A stretch of 64,000 bases of DNA, from NCBI RefSeq assembly GCF_028291745.1, contig NZ_JAQGNQ010000056.1, positions 186,001-250,000 on the forward strand. The letters run 5' to 3'. This document shows positions 29,366 to 37,868 of the stretch, piece after piece. The notes beneath the pieces were generated by a model. The model was not told the DNA's origin. It did no database searches and was given only the letters and a program-made list of their open reading frames with translations. The position numbers and the translations under genes are program-made. Each line of letters begins with the position of its first letter. The first letter of the stretch is position 1. This DNA is from Ramlibacter sp. Lineage in GTDB: Bacteria > Pseudomonadota > Gammaproteobacteria > Burkholderiales > Burkholderiaceae_C.

Positions 29366-30682
29366 ATGAATGTGCTGCGGCTGTTACCCCTGGCCGGGTT
29401 GATCGGCGCCGTGCTGGCGGCGCCGGCGCATGCCGAAGGGCTGCTGGACCTGTACCAGGCGGCGCAGGCCTATGACGCCACCTGGCAGTCGGCGCGCTAC
29501 AACTACGATGCCACCGTCTTTCGCAGCGCGCAGGCGCGTGCCGGCCTGCTCCCGCAGGCCGCGCTGACGGCCGGCCTCACGCGCAGCACCCTGGAGAACA
29601 CGTCGGTGGACCACGGCTTCACGACGCAGCAGGCAGCGATCAGCGCCTCGCAGCCGCTGTACCGGCCGGCCAACGTCGCGACCTACCGGCAGGGGGAGCG
29701 CCTGGTCGAACTGGCGCAGTCGCAGCTCACGGCCTCGAGCCAGGACCTGATGATCCGCGTGTCGCAGGCCTACTTCGACGTGCTGGCGGCGCAGGACACG
29801 CTGGCCTTCATCGGGGCGCAGAAGGCGGCCACGGCCGAACAGCTGGCGTCGGCCAAGCGCAATTTCGAAGTGGGCACCTCCACCATCACCGACACGCGCG
29901 AGGCGCAGGCCCGCTACGACCTGGTGCTGGCGCAGGAAATCGCCGCCGACAACGACCTGCGCGTGAAGCGCATCGCGCTCGACACGCTGGTGGGCAAGGA
30001 CAACACGCAGCCCAATCCGCTGGCCACGCCGATCGAAGTGCCCGCGCCGCAGCCCGCGAACCCCGAAGCCTGGGTGGCCGCGGGCGACGAGGCGAACCCG
30101 GCGATCCAGCAGGCGCGCAGGGCCGTGGAGATCGCCGAACTGGAAACCGAGAAGGCGCGCGCGGGCAACAAGCCCACGGTGGACCTCACCACCAGCTACG
30201 GCCTGAACAACAACCTGGGCGGCACCACCACCACGCTGGGCGACACGCGCCCGCGCAGCGGCAGCGTCGGCATCGCCTTCAACCTGCCCCTCTTCACCGG
30301 CTTCGCGACGCAGAACCGCATCCGCGAAACGCTGTCGCTGCAAGACAAGGCCCGCGCCGACCTGGAAGCGACCCGCAGGCAAGTGGCACAGGCCGTGCGC
30401 ACGGCCTACTTCGGCGTGGCCTCGGGCCAGGGCCAGGTGCGCGCGCTGGAGGCCGCGGAAGCCTCGAGCCAGAGCGCGCTGGACGCCAACCGCCTGGGCT
30501 ACCAGGTGGGCGTGCGCATCAACATCGACGTGCTGAACGCGCAAAGCCAGCTCTATCAGACCAAGCGCGACCTGGCGCAGGCGCGCTACAACGTGCTGCT
30601 GGGACACCTGAAGTTGCGGCAGGCGAACGGGACGCTGCAGGCGGAAGACCTGGCGCGGTTGAATGCGCTGTTGACCCCCTGA
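29366..30682 (+). CDS. tolC: TolC family outer-membrane channel
   Basis: This 438-residue protein begins with a signal peptide (LLPLAGLIGAVLAAPAHA) and continues LLDLYQAAQAYDATWQSARY. Two OEP repeats of long amphipathic helices follow. It probably supplies the outer-membrane exit for the RND pump encoded just upstream and for type I exporters. A second, NodT-like channel lies at 61.6 kb. The start has only a weak ribosome binding site but is fixed by the signal peptide. Confidence 0.93.
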   Translation: MNVLRLLPLAGLIGAVLAAPAHAEGLLDLYQAAQAYDATWQSARYNYDATVFRSAQARAGLLPQAALTAGLTRSTLENTSVDHGFTTQQAAISASQPLYRPANVATYRQGERLVELAQSQLTASSQDLMIRVSQAYFDVLAAQDTLAFIGAQKAATAEQLASAKRNFEVGTSTITDTREAQARYDLVLAQEIAADNDLRVKRIALDTLVGKDNTQPNPLATPIEVPAPQPANPEAWVAAGDEANPAIQQARRAVEIAELETEKARAGNKPTVDLTTSYGLNNNLGGTTTTLGDTRPRSGSVGIAFNLPLFTGFATQNRIRETLSLQDKARADLEATRRQVAQAVRTAYFGVASGQGQVRALEAAEASSQSALDANRLGYQVGVRINIDVLNAQSQLYQTKRDLAQARYNVLLGHLKLRQANGTLQAEDLARLNALLTP

Positions 30683-30723
30683 GGGACGCGCCTGGGTGGC
30701 GTGCCTTCAGCACCTGCCCTGGG

Positions 30724-30798
30724 GTAGGGTGGAATGGCCGCAGGCCACTCCACCGTCGCGAGGCCATGGTGGGGTGCGCTGCGCGCATCCCACCCTAC
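30724..30798. repeat. GTAGGGTGGG dispersed palindromic repeat, copy 2
   Basis: GTAGGGTGGAATGGCC at the left and GCGCATCCCACCCTAC at the right are outer inverted arms. GGCCGCAGGCC and CCATGGTGGGGTGCGC lie inside. The final CTA is the complement of the TAG stop of waaA, so the element forms the end of that gene. It separates convergent tolC and waaA and can act as a terminator. Confidence 0.7.
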
Positions 30799-32036
30799 GG
30801 CGCCAGCAGCGCCAGCACCGCATCGACCGTCTTCTGCGCCGCACCGCGATGCGCGGCGGCGAAGCCCTCACCGGCCTGGGCTGACTCCCTGCGCGCGGCC
30901 GCATCGCGGGCGAGTTCGACGGCGACGCGAACGCCCTCTTCCATCGTCGCCACGCGCCGCGCCGCCCCCGCCTGCAGCGCCAGTTCCGCCGCTTCGCTGA
31001 AGTTGAACGTGTGCGGCCCCATCACCACCGGACAGCCGCAGGCCGCCGCCTCGATCAGGTTCTGGCCACCCAGGGGCGCGAAGCTGCCCCCGAGCAGGGC
31101 GACGTCGGCCAGCCCGTAGTACAGCGCCATCTCCCCCAGCGAATCGCCGATCCAGACCGCAGCCGGCGCGGGCGCATCGGGCCAGGCGCTGCGGCGCGAC
31201 ACGGTGAGGCCCGACTGCGCCACCAGCGCGGCCACCTCGTCGAAGCGCTGCGGATGGCGCGGCACCAGCAGCCACTGCACGCCGGGACGCGATGCGATCG
31301 CGCGCAGGAACTCGGTCTCCTCGCCCTCGCGCGAACTGGCGAACATCACCACGGGCCGCGGCGCGGCCGCGTGCCAGTCGCGGCCCTGCGCGAGTTGCGC
31401 GGCATCCGGCGCGGCGTCGAACTTGAGGTTGCCGAACACGCCTTGCACGGTCGCGCCCGCTTCGGCGAGGCGGCGGGCATCGCTTTCGGTCTGCGCCCAC
31501 ACCGCCCGCAGCGCGCCGTACGCAGGCCGCGCCAGGCGAGACAGGCGACGCGCCTGCGCCAGCGACTTCGGCGACAGCCGCGCGTTGGCCAGCGCCAGCG
31601 GCACGTCGCGCGCCCGGCAGGCGGCGGCGAGGTTGGGCCACACCTCGGTCTCCATCAGGATGCCGGCGGCGGGGCGGAAATGATCGAGGAAGCCGCGCAC
31701 CGCGCGGGGCGTGTCCCAGGGCAGCCAGGCCTGCGCATCATCCTCGCGCACCAGGCGCTGCCCTTCCGCGCGGCCGGTCGCGGTGCTGTGCGTCAGCAGC
31801 AGTCGCAGCTCCGGCCGCGCGCGGCGCAAGGCAGCGATCAGGATGGCGGCGGCACGCGTTTCCCCGAGCGACACCGCATGGATCCACAGCCGCCCGGGCT
31901 CCGTGGCCGCCTGGTAGCGGCCGAAGCGCTCCTCGACGTGTTCCAGGTACCCCGGCTCGGCGACCCCGCGCCGCCGCAGCTTGCGCCGCAGCAGCGGTTG
32001 CGCCGCCGTCATCAGGAGCGAGTAGACCCGCGACAT
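30795..32036 (-). CDS. waaA: 3-deoxy-D-manno-octulosonic acid transferase
   Basis: WaaA adds Kdo sugars to lipid A at the inner membrane. The 413-residue protein starts with a short membrane anchor (SRVYSLLMTAAQPLL). It has the catalytic-region motif IHAVSLGETRAA, THSTATGR, METEVWPNL and the C-terminal GGSFAPLGGQNLIEAAACG. ATG 32036 is two bases after the waaC stop; a longer start inside waaC is not needed. The operon order algC-waaC-waaA points to lipopolysaccharide core synthesis. Confidence 0.93.
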   Translation of the reverse strand: MSRVYSLLMTAAQPLLRRKLRRRGVAEPGYLEHVEERFGRYQAATEPGRLWIHAVSLGETRAAAILIAALRRARPELRLLLTHSTATGRAEGQRLVREDDAQAWLPWDTPRAVRGFLDHFRPAAGILMETEVWPNLAAACRARDVPLALANARLSPKSLAQARRLSRLARPAYGALRAVWAQTESDARRLAEAGATVQGVFGNLKFDAAPDAAQLAQGRDWHAAAPRPVVMFASSREGEETEFLRAIASRPGVQWLLVPRHPQRFDEVAALVAQSGLTVSRRSAWPDAPAPAAVWIGDSLGEMALYYGLADVALLGGSFAPLGGQNLIEAAACGCPVVMGPHTFNFSEAAELALQAGAARRVATMEEGVRVAVELARDAAARRESAQAGEGFAAAHRGAAQKTVDAVLALLAP

Positions 32037-32038
32037 CC

Positions 32039-33025
32039 TCACGCCAGCGCGGCGTCGGCGCGCGCATGCCAGCACGCCTGCCAGGCCGAGATCACTTCAG
32101 CGGCCGTCGGTGCGCGCTCACCACCCACCGAACACTGGTGCGCGCGGCCCACCGGCCCGGCGCGCAAGGAACGTGGCTGGCTGAAGATCTCCACCACCGG
32201 GAGGTCGAGCGCGACGCCCATGTGGGCCACGCCGGTATCGACACCGACCAGGCCCGAGCAGGCGCGCATCACCTCCAGCAGCGCCGGCAGGCTCATGCGG
32301 GGCAGCACGCGCGCGCCCGCGCCGATGCCGGCCGCGAGGGCCTGCGCGAATTCGGCCTCGCGCTCGCTGGCATGCGGAATCAGCAGTTCGAAACCGTCGG
32401 CCGCCAACGTGCGGCCCAGTGCGATCCAGTCGCGCGCCGGCCATTCGTTGTCGGCGCGGGTGGTGCCATGCGCCAGCATCACCTGGGGCGGCTGCGCGGG
32501 CGCATGGCGCGTCCAGGGATAAACCGGCGGCCCCTCGGGCGCCGGATAGCCGAGCGCCTGCGCCGCCAGCAGGCGATAACGGGCGACGGCATGGATACGG
32601 CGCGGCATGGGCGGCGTTTTCTGCAGCAGGAAGCGCACCGGCCACTCGTAGCCGCACAGGTCGCTGCCGTTGCCGTAGGTGGCCGTGAAGCCCCCCGGGG
32701 CGAGGCGCGCCTGGCGCGCCACTGCCGCCGACTTGATCAAGCCCTGGAAGTCGATGACGGCGTCATAGGCCTGCGCCCGCAGTTGCGCGCGCGCTTCGCG
32801 CCGCTCGCGCCCGGTGTGCCCCGACCACAGCGAGCGGCGCCAGCGCCGCAAGGCGACCGGAATCACCCGCTCGAGGCCGGCCGCCTGCTGCACCAGGGGC
32901 ACGAAGCCCTCCTCCACCACCCAGTCGATCTTCGCCCCCGGGACCTGCGAGCGGATGTCGTGGATGACGGGCAGCGTCTGCACCACGTCCCCGAGCGAAG
33001 ACAGCTTGACGAGGAGAATCCTCAA
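32039..33025 (-). CDS. waaC: lipopolysaccharide heptosyltransferase I
   Basis: WaaC transfers the first heptose to Kdo2-lipid A. The 328-residue GT9-family protein starts LRILLVKLSSLGDVVQTLP, with the nucleotide-sugar part MLAHGTTRADNEWP and GLVGVDTGVAHMGVALDLPVV. The start is TTG 33025 in a TTGA overlap with the algC stop; no ATG precedes the conserved N-terminal strand. It is tightly linked to waaA. Confidence 0.92.
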   Translation of the reverse strand: MRILLVKLSSLGDVVQTLPVIHDIRSQVPGAKIDWVVEEGFVPLVQQAAGLERVIPVALRRWRRSLWSGHTGRERREARAQLRAQAYDAVIDFQGLIKSAAVARQARLAPGGFTATYGNGSDLCGYEWPVRFLLQKTPPMPRRIHAVARYRLLAAQALGYPAPEGPPVYPWTRHAPAQPPQVMLAHGTTRADNEWPARDWIALGRTLAADGFELLIPHASEREAEFAQALAAGIGAGARVLPRMSLPALLEVMRACSGLVGVDTGVAHMGVALDLPVVEIFSQPRSLRAGPVGRAHQCSVGGERAPTAAEVISAWQACWHARADAALA

Positions 33026-34404
33026 TGGGCCGCTTCCCCGATCCGCGCATCGGGCTTGACGGTGCGCAGCAGGGCCAGCATCTCGCCTTCGATGCGGTGC
33101 ATCGCCTCCTGCGTGTGGCCCTCGAAGCGCAGCACCAGCACCGGCGTGGTGTTGGAGCCGCGGATCAGGCCGAAGCCGTCCGGCCAGTCGACCCGCAGGC
33201 CGTCGATGGTGGTCACCTGCGCGGCGGGGAAGCTGGCCTTCTTCACCAGTTCGGTCACCACGCGCTGCGGCTCGCCCTCTTCGCACTTCACGTTCAGTTC
33301 GGGCGTCGAGAAACTGGTGGGCAGGTCGTCGAGCACCTCGCTCGGATCGGGATGGCGCGACAGGATCTCCAGCAGGCGGCAGCCGGCATAGGTGCCGTCG
33401 TCGAAGCCGTACCAGCGCTCCTTGAAGAAGATGTGCCCGCTCATCTCGCCACCGAGCGGCGCGTTCACTTCCTTCATCTTCGCCTTGATCAGCGAGTGGC
33501 CGGTCTTGTACATCATCGGCACACCCCCCGCGGCCGCGATCGCGGGCGCGAGCCGTTGCGTGCACTTGACGTCGAACAGGATGGGCGCGCCGGGCACGCG
33601 CGAGAGCACGTCCTGCGCGAACAGCATCATCTGCCGGTCCGGATAGATGTTGTTGCCGCCCTTGGTGATGATGCCCAGGCGGTCGCCGTCGCCGTCAAAG
33701 GCCAGGCCCAGGTCGGCGCCCGTTTCCTTGAGCTTGGCGATCAGGTCGCGCAGGTTCTCGGGCTTGCTCGGGTCCGGATGGTGGTTCGGGAAGTTGCCGT
33801 CCACCTCGCTGAACATCTCGATCACCTCGCAGCCGATGGCGCGGAAGATGCCGGGCGCGGACGCACCGGCCACGCCGTTGCCGCAATCGACCACGACCCT
33901 CAGCGGCCGCGCCAGCTTGATCTCGCCCTTGATGCGATCGCTATAGGACTGCAGCACGTCGACCTTGCGCACGGTGCCCGGCCTGGCGGGCTGGTCCCAG
34001 CCGGAGCTCTCGATCAACTGCCGCAGCGCCTGGATCTCGTCGCCATAGATCGCGCGGCCGGCCAGCACCATCTTGAAGCCGTTGTAGTCCTTCGGGTTGT
34101 GGCTGCCGGTCACCTGGATGCCGCTGTTGGCCAGCGTGTTGGCGGCGAAGTAGAGCATCGGCGTGGTCACCATGCCGATGTCGATCACGTCGACGCCGCT
34201 GGCGACCAGGCCGCGCACGAGGGCGGCGCTGAGCGAAGGACCGCTCAGGCGGCCGTCGCGGCCGACGGCCACCGTCTTTTCGCCCTCCTTGCGGGCCATG
34301 GTGCCGAAGGCGCGGCCCAGTGCCTCCGCAACCTCTTCGGTGAGGGTGGAGGGAACGATGCCGCGGACGTCATACGCCTTGAAGATGCTGGGGCTGAGCT
34401 GCAT
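33022..34404 (-). CDS. algC: phosphomannomutase/phosphoglucomutase
   Basis: This 460-residue bifunctional hexose phosphate mutase provides mannose 1-phosphate or glucose 1-phosphate for polysaccharide and lipopolysaccharide synthesis. The phosphoserine is Ser101 in QVTGSHNPKDYNGFK, and the metal site is FDGDGDRLG. The sugar-binding GEMSGH and the C-terminal phosphate loop RGSNTTPVLVLRFE are intact. It heads the waaC-waaA operon by overlap. Confidence 0.93.
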   Translation of the reverse strand: MQLSPSIFKAYDVRGIVPSTLTEEVAEALGRAFGTMARKEGEKTVAVGRDGRLSGPSLSAALVRGLVASGVDVIDIGMVTTPMLYFAANTLANSGIQVTGSHNPKDYNGFKMVLAGRAIYGDEIQALRQLIESSGWDQPARPGTVRKVDVLQSYSDRIKGEIKLARPLRVVVDCGNGVAGASAPGIFRAIGCEVIEMFSEVDGNFPNHHPDPSKPENLRDLIAKLKETGADLGLAFDGDGDRLGIITKGGNNIYPDRQMMLFAQDVLSRVPGAPILFDVKCTQRLAPAIAAAGGVPMMYKTGHSLIKAKMKEVNAPLGGEMSGHIFFKERWYGFDDGTYAGCRLLEILSRHPDPSEVLDDLPTSFSTPELNVKCEEGEPQRVVTELVKKASFPAAQVTTIDGLRVDWPDGFGLIRGSNTTPVLVLRFEGHTQEAMHRIEGEMLALLRTVKPDARIGEAAH

Positions 34405-34510
34405 GGTTGTTTTCGGTGGGAGTGCGTCGGATGCATTCTAGGCGGCACCCCGCGAGGAACATGTCCGGATCCGGCTAGTCCTGCGCGGGGCGCTGCGTAT
34501 CATCGACCGC

Positions 34511-35992
34511 ATGTCTCCCGCCGACCTGCCGCTTGCCCCCGACGCCTGCTACCTGGCGCTGCAGACCCGCGACGCGCGCTTCGACGGCAGCTTCTTCACC
34601 GGCGTGACCAGCACCGGCATCTACTGCCGGCCGGTCTGCCGCGTGCGCACACCGCGGCCGGAGAACTGCCGCTTCTTCACGCTGGCGGCGCAGGCGGAGA
34701 GCGCGGGCTTCCGGCCGTGCCTGCGCTGCCGCCCCGAGCTGGCACCGCAGTCGCTGCGCTGGTCGGTGCAGGATGCGAGCGCCACGCTGGCCCAGCAGGC
34801 AGCTCGCCTGCTCGACGAACCGGAGGCCTGGAGCGACGAAGCGCCCTCGGTCGCGGCGCTGGCCCGGCGGCTGGGCGTGAGCGACCGTCACCTGCGCCGC
34901 ATCTTCGAGGCGCAGCTGGGCGTATCGCCCCTGCAGTACCTGCAGACACGCCGCCTGCTCAACGCCAAGCAACTGCTGGCCGACACGCCGCTGCCGGTCA
35001 CGCAGGTGGCGCTGGTCAGCGGCTTCGGCAGCGTGCGGCGCTTCAATGCCGCGTTCACGGCGCATTACGGCCTCAGCCCCTCGGCGCTGCGGCGCGAGGG
35101 AGCGCAGGGCGAAGCCGCGTGCGCGGTGCGGCTGGGCTATCGGCCACCGTACGACGTGGCCGCGATGCTGGGCTTCTTCCGCACGCGGGCGATCGAGGGT
35201 CTCGAAGCCGTGACCGACACGCAGCTCGCGCGCACGCTGGCGCTGGATGCGGGCGGTCGCCGCTGGGAGGGCTGGATCCGCGTGGCCTTCGACGAGGAGC
35301 GCTGCCAGGTGCTGCTCTCCGTGAGCGACACGCTGTACGGCGTGCTGCCGCTGGTGATCCGGCGCGTGCGCGCGGCCCTCGATCTCGATGCGGATCCGCA
35401 TGCGATCAATGCCCGCCTGCACGGCAGTTTTCCGCTGGGCGATGGCTTGCGGGTGCCGGGCGCATTGAGCGGCTACGAACTCGCGGTGCGCGCCGTATTG
35501 GGACAGCAGATCACGGTGGCGGCCGCCCGTACGCTGGCGCAGCGGCTGGTGCATCGCTTCGGCACGGCCATGGCGACGCCGGATCCGGCACTGCGCTTCG
35601 CCTTCCCGGAGCCGGCCGTGCTGGCCACGGCGGAAGGCGACGCGCTCGGCCAGCTGGGCATCGTGCGGCAGCGGCAGGGGGCCATCGTCGCGATTGCGCG
35701 CGCCGTGGCCGAAGGCCGCATCGCCTTGCACCCGGGAGCCGACGTGCCCGCCACGGTGGCGGCACTGAAGGAACTGCCCGGCATCGGCGACTGGACGGCG
35801 CAATACATCGCGATGCGGGCACTGCGCTGGCCCGATGCCTTTCCGGCCGGCGATGTCGCCCTGCACAAGGCGCTGGGCGTGCAGCAAAGCAAGCAACCCG
35901 CGCGCGAGGCGGAAGCCGCCTCGCAAGCCTGGAAGCCGTGGCGCAGCTATGCCGTGGTGCGCGCCTGGAGCGCGCTGTCGCAAGGAGCATGA
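34511..35992 (+). CDS. Ada/AlkA fusion: methyl-accepting AraC-type regulator with 3-methyladenine DNA glycosylase
   Basis: This 493-residue protein joins three parts. Residues 1-80 form an Ada zinc domain with cysteines in GIYCRPVC and RPCLRC; the first is the likely methyl phosphotriester acceptor. Residues about 95-190 carry an AraC helix-turn-helix (RLGVSDRHLRRIF). Residues about 200-490 are an AlkA-type HhH-GPD glycosylase, seen in LPGIGDWTAQYIAMRAL with the catalytic Asp probably in FPAGDVAL. It would both sense alkylation and excise alkylated bases. The ogt gene follows at once. Confidence 0.9.
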   Translation: MSPADLPLAPDACYLALQTRDARFDGSFFTGVTSTGIYCRPVCRVRTPRPENCRFFTLAAQAESAGFRPCLRCRPELAPQSLRWSVQDASATLAQQAARLLDEPEAWSDEAPSVAALARRLGVSDRHLRRIFEAQLGVSPLQYLQTRRLLNAKQLLADTPLPVTQVALVSGFGSVRRFNAAFTAHYGLSPSALRREGAQGEAACAVRLGYRPPYDVAAMLGFFRTRAIEGLEAVTDTQLARTLALDAGGRRWEGWIRVAFDEERCQVLLSVSDTLYGVLPLVIRRVRAALDLDADPHAINARLHGSFPLGDGLRVPGALSGYELAVRAVLGQQITVAAARTLAQRLVHRFGTAMATPDPALRFAFPEPAVLATAEGDALGQLGIVRQRQGAIVAIARAVAEGRIALHPGADVPATVAALKELPGIGDWTAQYIAMRALRWPDAFPAGDVALHKALGVQQSKQPAREAEAASQAWKPWRSYAVVRAWSALSQGA

Positions 35993-35993
35993 A

Positions 35994-36485
35994 ATGACCG
36001 AACGCGTGTGCACCCTTTACGAGAGCCCGCTGGGCACGATGCTGCTGGCGGCCACCGACTTCGGCCTGGCCGGCGTGTGGTTCGTCGGCCAGCGCCATGG
36101 CCCGGACGCGAGCGGCTGGCGCCAGGACCCCGGGCATCCGGTGCTGCGCGAAGCGATCGCGCAACTCACCGCCTACTACGCCGGCGAGCGGACCTCCTTC
36201 GAGCTGCCCCTGGACCTGCGCTTCGGCACCCCCTTCCAGCAAAGCGTGTGGACGGCGCTGCAGGCGATCCCGCGCGGCGGCACCACCAGCTACGCCCAGA
36301 TCGCGCGGCAGCTGGGGCGCCCGCAGGCGGCGCGCGCCATCGGTGCGGCGGTGGGCCGCAACCCCGTGAGCATCGTCGTCCCGTGCCACCGCGTGCTCGG
36401 CACCGGCGGCGCGCTCACCGGCTATGCCGGCGGGCTGGAGCGCAAGACGGCGCTACTGCGGCTCGAAGGCGTCCTGGCCGGATAG
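35994..36485 (+). CDS. ogt: methylated-DNA--protein-cysteine S-methyltransferase
   Basis: This 163-residue suicide enzyme removes O6-methyl groups from guanine. The active-site PCHR has Cys131, followed by the ALTGYAGG binding loop. FGTPFQQSVWTAL and the SYAQIARQLG recognition helix are intact. It starts one base after the Ada/AlkA stop, so the two make an alkylation-repair operon probably induced by the methylated Ada domain. Confidence 0.94.
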   Translation: MTERVCTLYESPLGTMLLAATDFGLAGVWFVGQRHGPDASGWRQDPGHPVLREAIAQLTAYYAGERTSFELPLDLRFGTPFQQSVWTALQAIPRGGTTSYAQIARQLGRPQAARAIGAAVGRNPVSIVVPCHRVLGTGGALTGYAGGLERKTALLRLEGVLAG

Positions 36486-36489
36486 CGCG

Positions 36490-37389
36490 ATGACCCCCGC
36501 AGCTATCATCGACTTCGTCACGCTGGCGGCGATCTGGGGCGCGTCCTTCCTGTTCATGCGCCTGGGCGTGGTGGAGTTCGGCTTCGTGGCGACGGCCGCC
36601 ATGCGCGTGACGGTGGCCACCGCTTTCCTGCTGCCGCTGCTGCTGGCGCGCGGCCAGGGCCGCCTGTTGCGCCGCCACTGGCCGGCGCTCACGCTGGTGG
36701 GCGTGCTGAATTCGGCGCTGCCCTTCCTGCTGTACTCGTTCGCGCTGCTGGCAATCACGACCGGCCTGTCGGCCATCCTGAATGCGACGCTGCCCCTGTT
36801 CGGCGCGGTGATCGCCTGGGGCTGGCTGAAGGAACGGCTGACCGCGTCGCGCATCGCCGGCCTGGTGCTCGGCTTCGCTGGCGTCGCCATGCTGGCCTGG
36901 GACAAGGCCAGCTTCCAGGCGGGCGCCTCCGGCGTCGCGCCCGCGTGGGCCGTGCTGGCCTGCCTGCTGGCGACGGTCTGCTACGGCTTCGCGGCCAGCG
37001 CCGCCAAGCGTTATCTCGCCGGCGTGCCGCCGCTGGTGACCGCCACGGGCAGCCAGCTGGCGGCCTCGGTGGCACTCGCCGTGCCGGCCGCGTGCTTCTG
37101 GCCCGCCCAGGCGCCGGGCGCGCGTGCCTGGCTGGCATTGGGCGTGGTGGGCGTGCTGTGCACGGGTGTCGCCTACATCCTGTACTTCCGGCTGATCGAT
37201 CAGGCCGGCCCTGCGCGCGCGGTGGCCGTGACCTTCGTCGTGCCGGCGTTCGCCATCCTCTACGGCGGGCTGTTCCTGGGAGAACGGGTGACGCCCTGGA
37301 TGCTGGGATGCGGCGCCGTGATCGTCTGCGGCACCGCGCTGGCGACCGGGCTGCTCAAGCTGCCGGCGCTGCGGGTCGCCGACTCCTGA
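36490..37389 (+). CDS. DMT superfamily transporter (EamA family)
   Basis: This 299-residue inner-membrane protein has about ten transmembrane segments in two EamA repeats; AAIWGASFLFMRLGVVEFG is the usual first repeat start. ATG 36490 follows four bases after ogt, so it is probably cotranscribed with the repair genes. There is no visible functional link, and the exported metabolite is unknown. Confidence 0.85.
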   Translation: MTPAAIIDFVTLAAIWGASFLFMRLGVVEFGFVATAAMRVTVATAFLLPLLLARGQGRLLRRHWPALTLVGVLNSALPFLLYSFALLAITTGLSAILNATLPLFGAVIAWGWLKERLTASRIAGLVLGFAGVAMLAWDKASFQAGASGVAPAWAVLACLLATVCYGFAASAAKRYLAGVPPLVTATGSQLAASVALAVPAACFWPAQAPGARAWLALGVVGVLCTGVAYILYFRLIDQAGPARAVAVTFVVPAFAILYGGLFLGERVTPWMLGCGAVIVCGTALATGLLKLPALRVADS

Positions 37390-37395
37390 CCACGG

Positions 37396-37767
37396 CTAGA
37401 ACCGGGGCAGATCGGTCAGCCGCTGCCCGGGTCTGTCCTCCTCCGGCGCGAGCGTCTCGATGCCCTCGGGCAGCACCTGCACTTTCACCTCGGGGCCCAT
37501 GCGCAGGGTGCCGCATTCGGTGGGGAACAGCGCGACGATGGTGTCGCCTTCGACCAGCCGGTCGACCACTTCCACCAGGCGCGTGGGCGCGGGGCGCAGG
37601 TCCCAGTACTCCAGGCTGGGGTCGACCATGCCCATCATCACCTCGGTCACCTGGTTGCCCTCCAGCCGGATCGCGGTGATGCCGTAAAGCACGGACGTCA
37701 TCGGGCCGCCGACCAGGGCGGGGTGGGCCGCGCCGAAGCGCGAAGACTGCATGCATTTCTCGACCAT
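37396..37767 (-). CDS. hypothetical protein of about 123 residues
   Basis: I do not recognise this protein. It has no signal peptide or membrane segment. It contains MTSVLYGITAIRLEGNQVTEV and later VEGDTIVALFPTECGTLRMG, which look like a small beta-rich cytoplasmic domain. Several starts are possible (GTG 37785, ATG 37776, 37767, 37752, or internal 37701) and none has a clear ribosome binding site. Codon use is like that of its neighbours and the frame is fully open, so it is probably real. Confidence 0.55.
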   Translation of the reverse strand: MVEKCMQSSRFGAAHPALVGGPMTSVLYGITAIRLEGNQVTEVMMGMVDPSLEYWDLRPAPTRLVEVVDRLVEGDTIVALFPTECGTLRMGPEVKVQVLPEGIETLAPEEDRPGQRLTDLPRF

Positions 37768-37868
37768 GCGGCACATTGTGTGCACCCACTCAGGCGGAGC
37801 GATAAGCCGAGCGCGCGTGGGTGCGTGGGAGTGTGCCTACCGTGCGACCGTACACTGGCGCCTTCGCC

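Noticed and set aside
33025..35997. A 990-residue plus-strand frame
   Set aside because: It is antisense to algC and out of frame with the Ada/AlkA gene. No domain or plausible start.
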